A stretch of DNA of 6,301 nucleotides, from assembly GCA_035282865.1 (NCBI GenBank), contig DATEVB010000156.1, positions 1 through 6,301 on the forward strand. The letters are read 5' to 3'. This DNA comes from UBA4744 sp035282865. GTDB taxonomy: Bacteria; Actinomycetota; Acidimicrobiia; Spongiisociales; UBA4744. The notes beneath the pieces are model-generated. The model saw nothing but the letters and a program-made list of their open reading frames with translations. It did not search any database and had not been told where the DNA came from. A program made the translations under genes and the position numbers. Below are positions 5,420 through 6,301 of the stretch, one piece after another; position 1 is the stretch's first letter; the number at the start of each line of letters is the position of its first letter.

Positions 5420-6301
5420 TCATACCTTCCAGAAGAACTGCTCGTCGATCTGGCCGGTCTCGAGCAGGTATTGAATCTGCTTGAGACGACGGTGGCGCCG
5501 GGAGTGGAGGATCGAAGCGTCGAACTCGATCCGGTCGAAGATCTCCCGCAACTCGGCCACTCCCTTGCGGACGTCCCAGTCGCAAGAGAAACCGGGCAAC
5601 CGGGTGTTGATCTTGGTGAAGTCGACCCGGTAATTGCGGGTGTCTCCCCCCAGCTCGCCGATGACGACTTCACAACCGGGGATCTCCTCGCCGATGATGG
5701 TGCAGATGTCGCGCACCTGATAATTGGCCCGCGAGTCGCCGACGTTGAATGCCTCGCCGCCGACCACGCCGGCGGGCGCTTCCATCGCACAGATCATTGC
5801 CTTGGAGATGTCGCGGATGTGGACGAAGGGCCGCCACGGCGTTCCGTCGCTTTCCAGTACCAATCTACGGTCCAGGTAAGCCATCGCCGTCAGTTCGTTG
5901 ACGACCAGGTCAAATCGCATCCGGGGACTGGCCCCGAACGCCGTGGCGTTGCGCAAGAACACCGGGGTAAAGGAATCGTCGGCCATCGGCCTGAGGTCGT
6001 TCTCGACGAGCACCTTGCATTTGGCGTACGCCGTGATGGGCGCGGTCACAGACTCCTCACTGCTGAGTTCGTCGCGCTCGCCTCCACTGGCGCCGTACAC
6101 GCTGCACGAGGAGGCGTATACGAACCTTTCGACACCCGCCTGTTTGGCCATCTCAGCGAGACGGACGGTTGCCCGGTGGTTGATCCTGAACGTCAGTTCG
6201 GGATCGAGTTCGCCGACCGGGTCGTTGGAGAGATCGGCGAGGTGGATGACGGCCTCGAATCCCTCGAGCTGGTGGGGGTCCGTCAGCCGGGTGTCGAGGC
6301 G
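5420..6301 (-). CDS. Extended-SDR NAD-dependent sugar epimerase/dehydratase (N-terminus outside window)
   Basis: The frame is open to the right edge, giving 293 visible C-terminal residues. About 45-55 residues with the GxxGxxG nucleotide-binding loop are missing. Numbering from the first visible residue: VIHLADLSNDP (18-28) ends the cofactor half, YASSCSVYG (62-70) carries the catalytic Ser region, and YAKCK (92-96) is the YxxxK pair. RNATAFGASPRMRFDLVVN (117-135) and RPFVHIRDISKA (157-168) form the sugar-nucleotide pocket typical of WcaG/GalE-like enzymes. RLKQIQYLL (272-280) and a Trp-containing end close the protein. It lacks the TSDKCY-type pattern of CDP-glucose 4,6-dehydratase, so I do not read it as RfbG. 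Likely reactions are C4 or C2 epimerisation, or 4-keto reduction, on a nucleotide sugar. The Met at 6151 is internal, because clear family sequence lies upstream of it. It is the first visible gene of the operon and ends one base before the epimerase start. Confidence 0.88.
   Translation of the reverse strand, partial: RLDTRLTDPHQLEGFEAVIHLADLSNDPVGELDPELTFRINHRATVRLAEMAKQAGVERFVYASSCSVYGASGGERDELSSEESVTAPITAYAKCKVLVENDLRPMADDSFTPVFLRNATAFGASPRMRFDLVVNELTAMAYLDRRLVLESDGTPWRPFVHIRDISKAMICAMEAPAGVVGGEAFNVGDSRANYQVRDICTIIGEEIPGCEVVIGELGGDTRNYRVDFTKINTRLPGFSCDWDVRKGVAELREIFDRIEFDASILHSRRHRRLKQIQYLLETGQIDEQFFWKV

Larger units (their letters stand above)
2114..6301 (-). other. Predicted five-gene nucleotide-sugar operon
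   Basis: Five minus-strand genes follow each other with gaps of +1, -4, +5 and +7 bases: SDR, RmlC-type epimerase, SAF oxidoreductase, rfbF, PIG-L deacetylase. Each ribosome-binding site lies in the end of the preceding gene. No space exists for an internal promoter outside coding sequence, so one transcript and coupled translation are likely. The promoter and perhaps further genes (such as a dehydratase, C-methyltransferase or aminotransferase) lie beyond base 6301. Confidence 0.8.

Noticed and set aside
5419..5790. N-terminal extension of the epimerase frame to 5790
   Set aside because: The added residues are Ser/Arg-rich and lie inside the SDR gene. RmlC proteins start at the MKFIP-type segment at 5418.
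1..6301. Search for CRISPR arrays, tRNA/rRNA, insertion sequences and phage genes
   Set aside because: No spaced repeats, tRNA-like cloverleaf, transposase motif or terminal inverted repeats were seen. Nearly all of the window is ordinary coding sequence.

Overview
The window is high-GC bacterial DNA, fully packed with genes and with no RNA genes or mobile elements. Dense packing, stop/start overlaps, clear Shine-Dalgarno sites and the protein families (GNAT-SCP2 fusions, an actinobacterial-style GT2 C-terminus, a SAF-domain dehydrogenase beside RfbF) suggest an actinobacterium, perhaps an uncultured acidimicrobial-type lineage. The taxonomy is inference. The region looks like part of a surface-polysaccharide or glycoconjugate locus.

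Plus strand, left part: the C-terminal end of a family 2 glycosyltransferase (2-373) is followed by a hairpin at its stop codon and a 110-base gap. Two acetyltransferase-like genes follow (484-1266 and 1263-2096), overlapping by four bases. Each has an N-terminal GNAT domain and a C-terminal SCP2-like domain.

Minus strand, right part, read from 6301 down to 2114: five genes form one tight operon. They are an extended-SDR sugar epimerase/dehydratase (N-terminus outside the window), an RmlC-family sugar 3,5-epimerase, a homoserine-dehydrogenase-like oxidoreductase with a C-terminal SAF domain, glucose-1-phosphate cytidylyltransferase (rfbF), and a PIG-L/LmbE-family zinc deacetylase. The junctions are +1, -4, +5 and +7 bases, so translational coupling is likely. 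The two gene groups converge with 17 bases between their stop codons.

Working model (inference): RfbF makes a CDP-hexose, and the SDR, the RmlC-type epimerase and the SAF oxidoreductase remodel a nucleotide sugar, probably CDP-linked. The PIG-L protein may remove an acyl group, and the convergent GNAT proteins may add one. No CDP-glucose 4,6-dehydratase (RfbG) is visible, so either it lies outside the window or the pathway is not the classical 3,6-dideoxyhexose route. The SAF oxidoreductase in a CDP-sugar setting is the most promising lead to undescribed chemistry.
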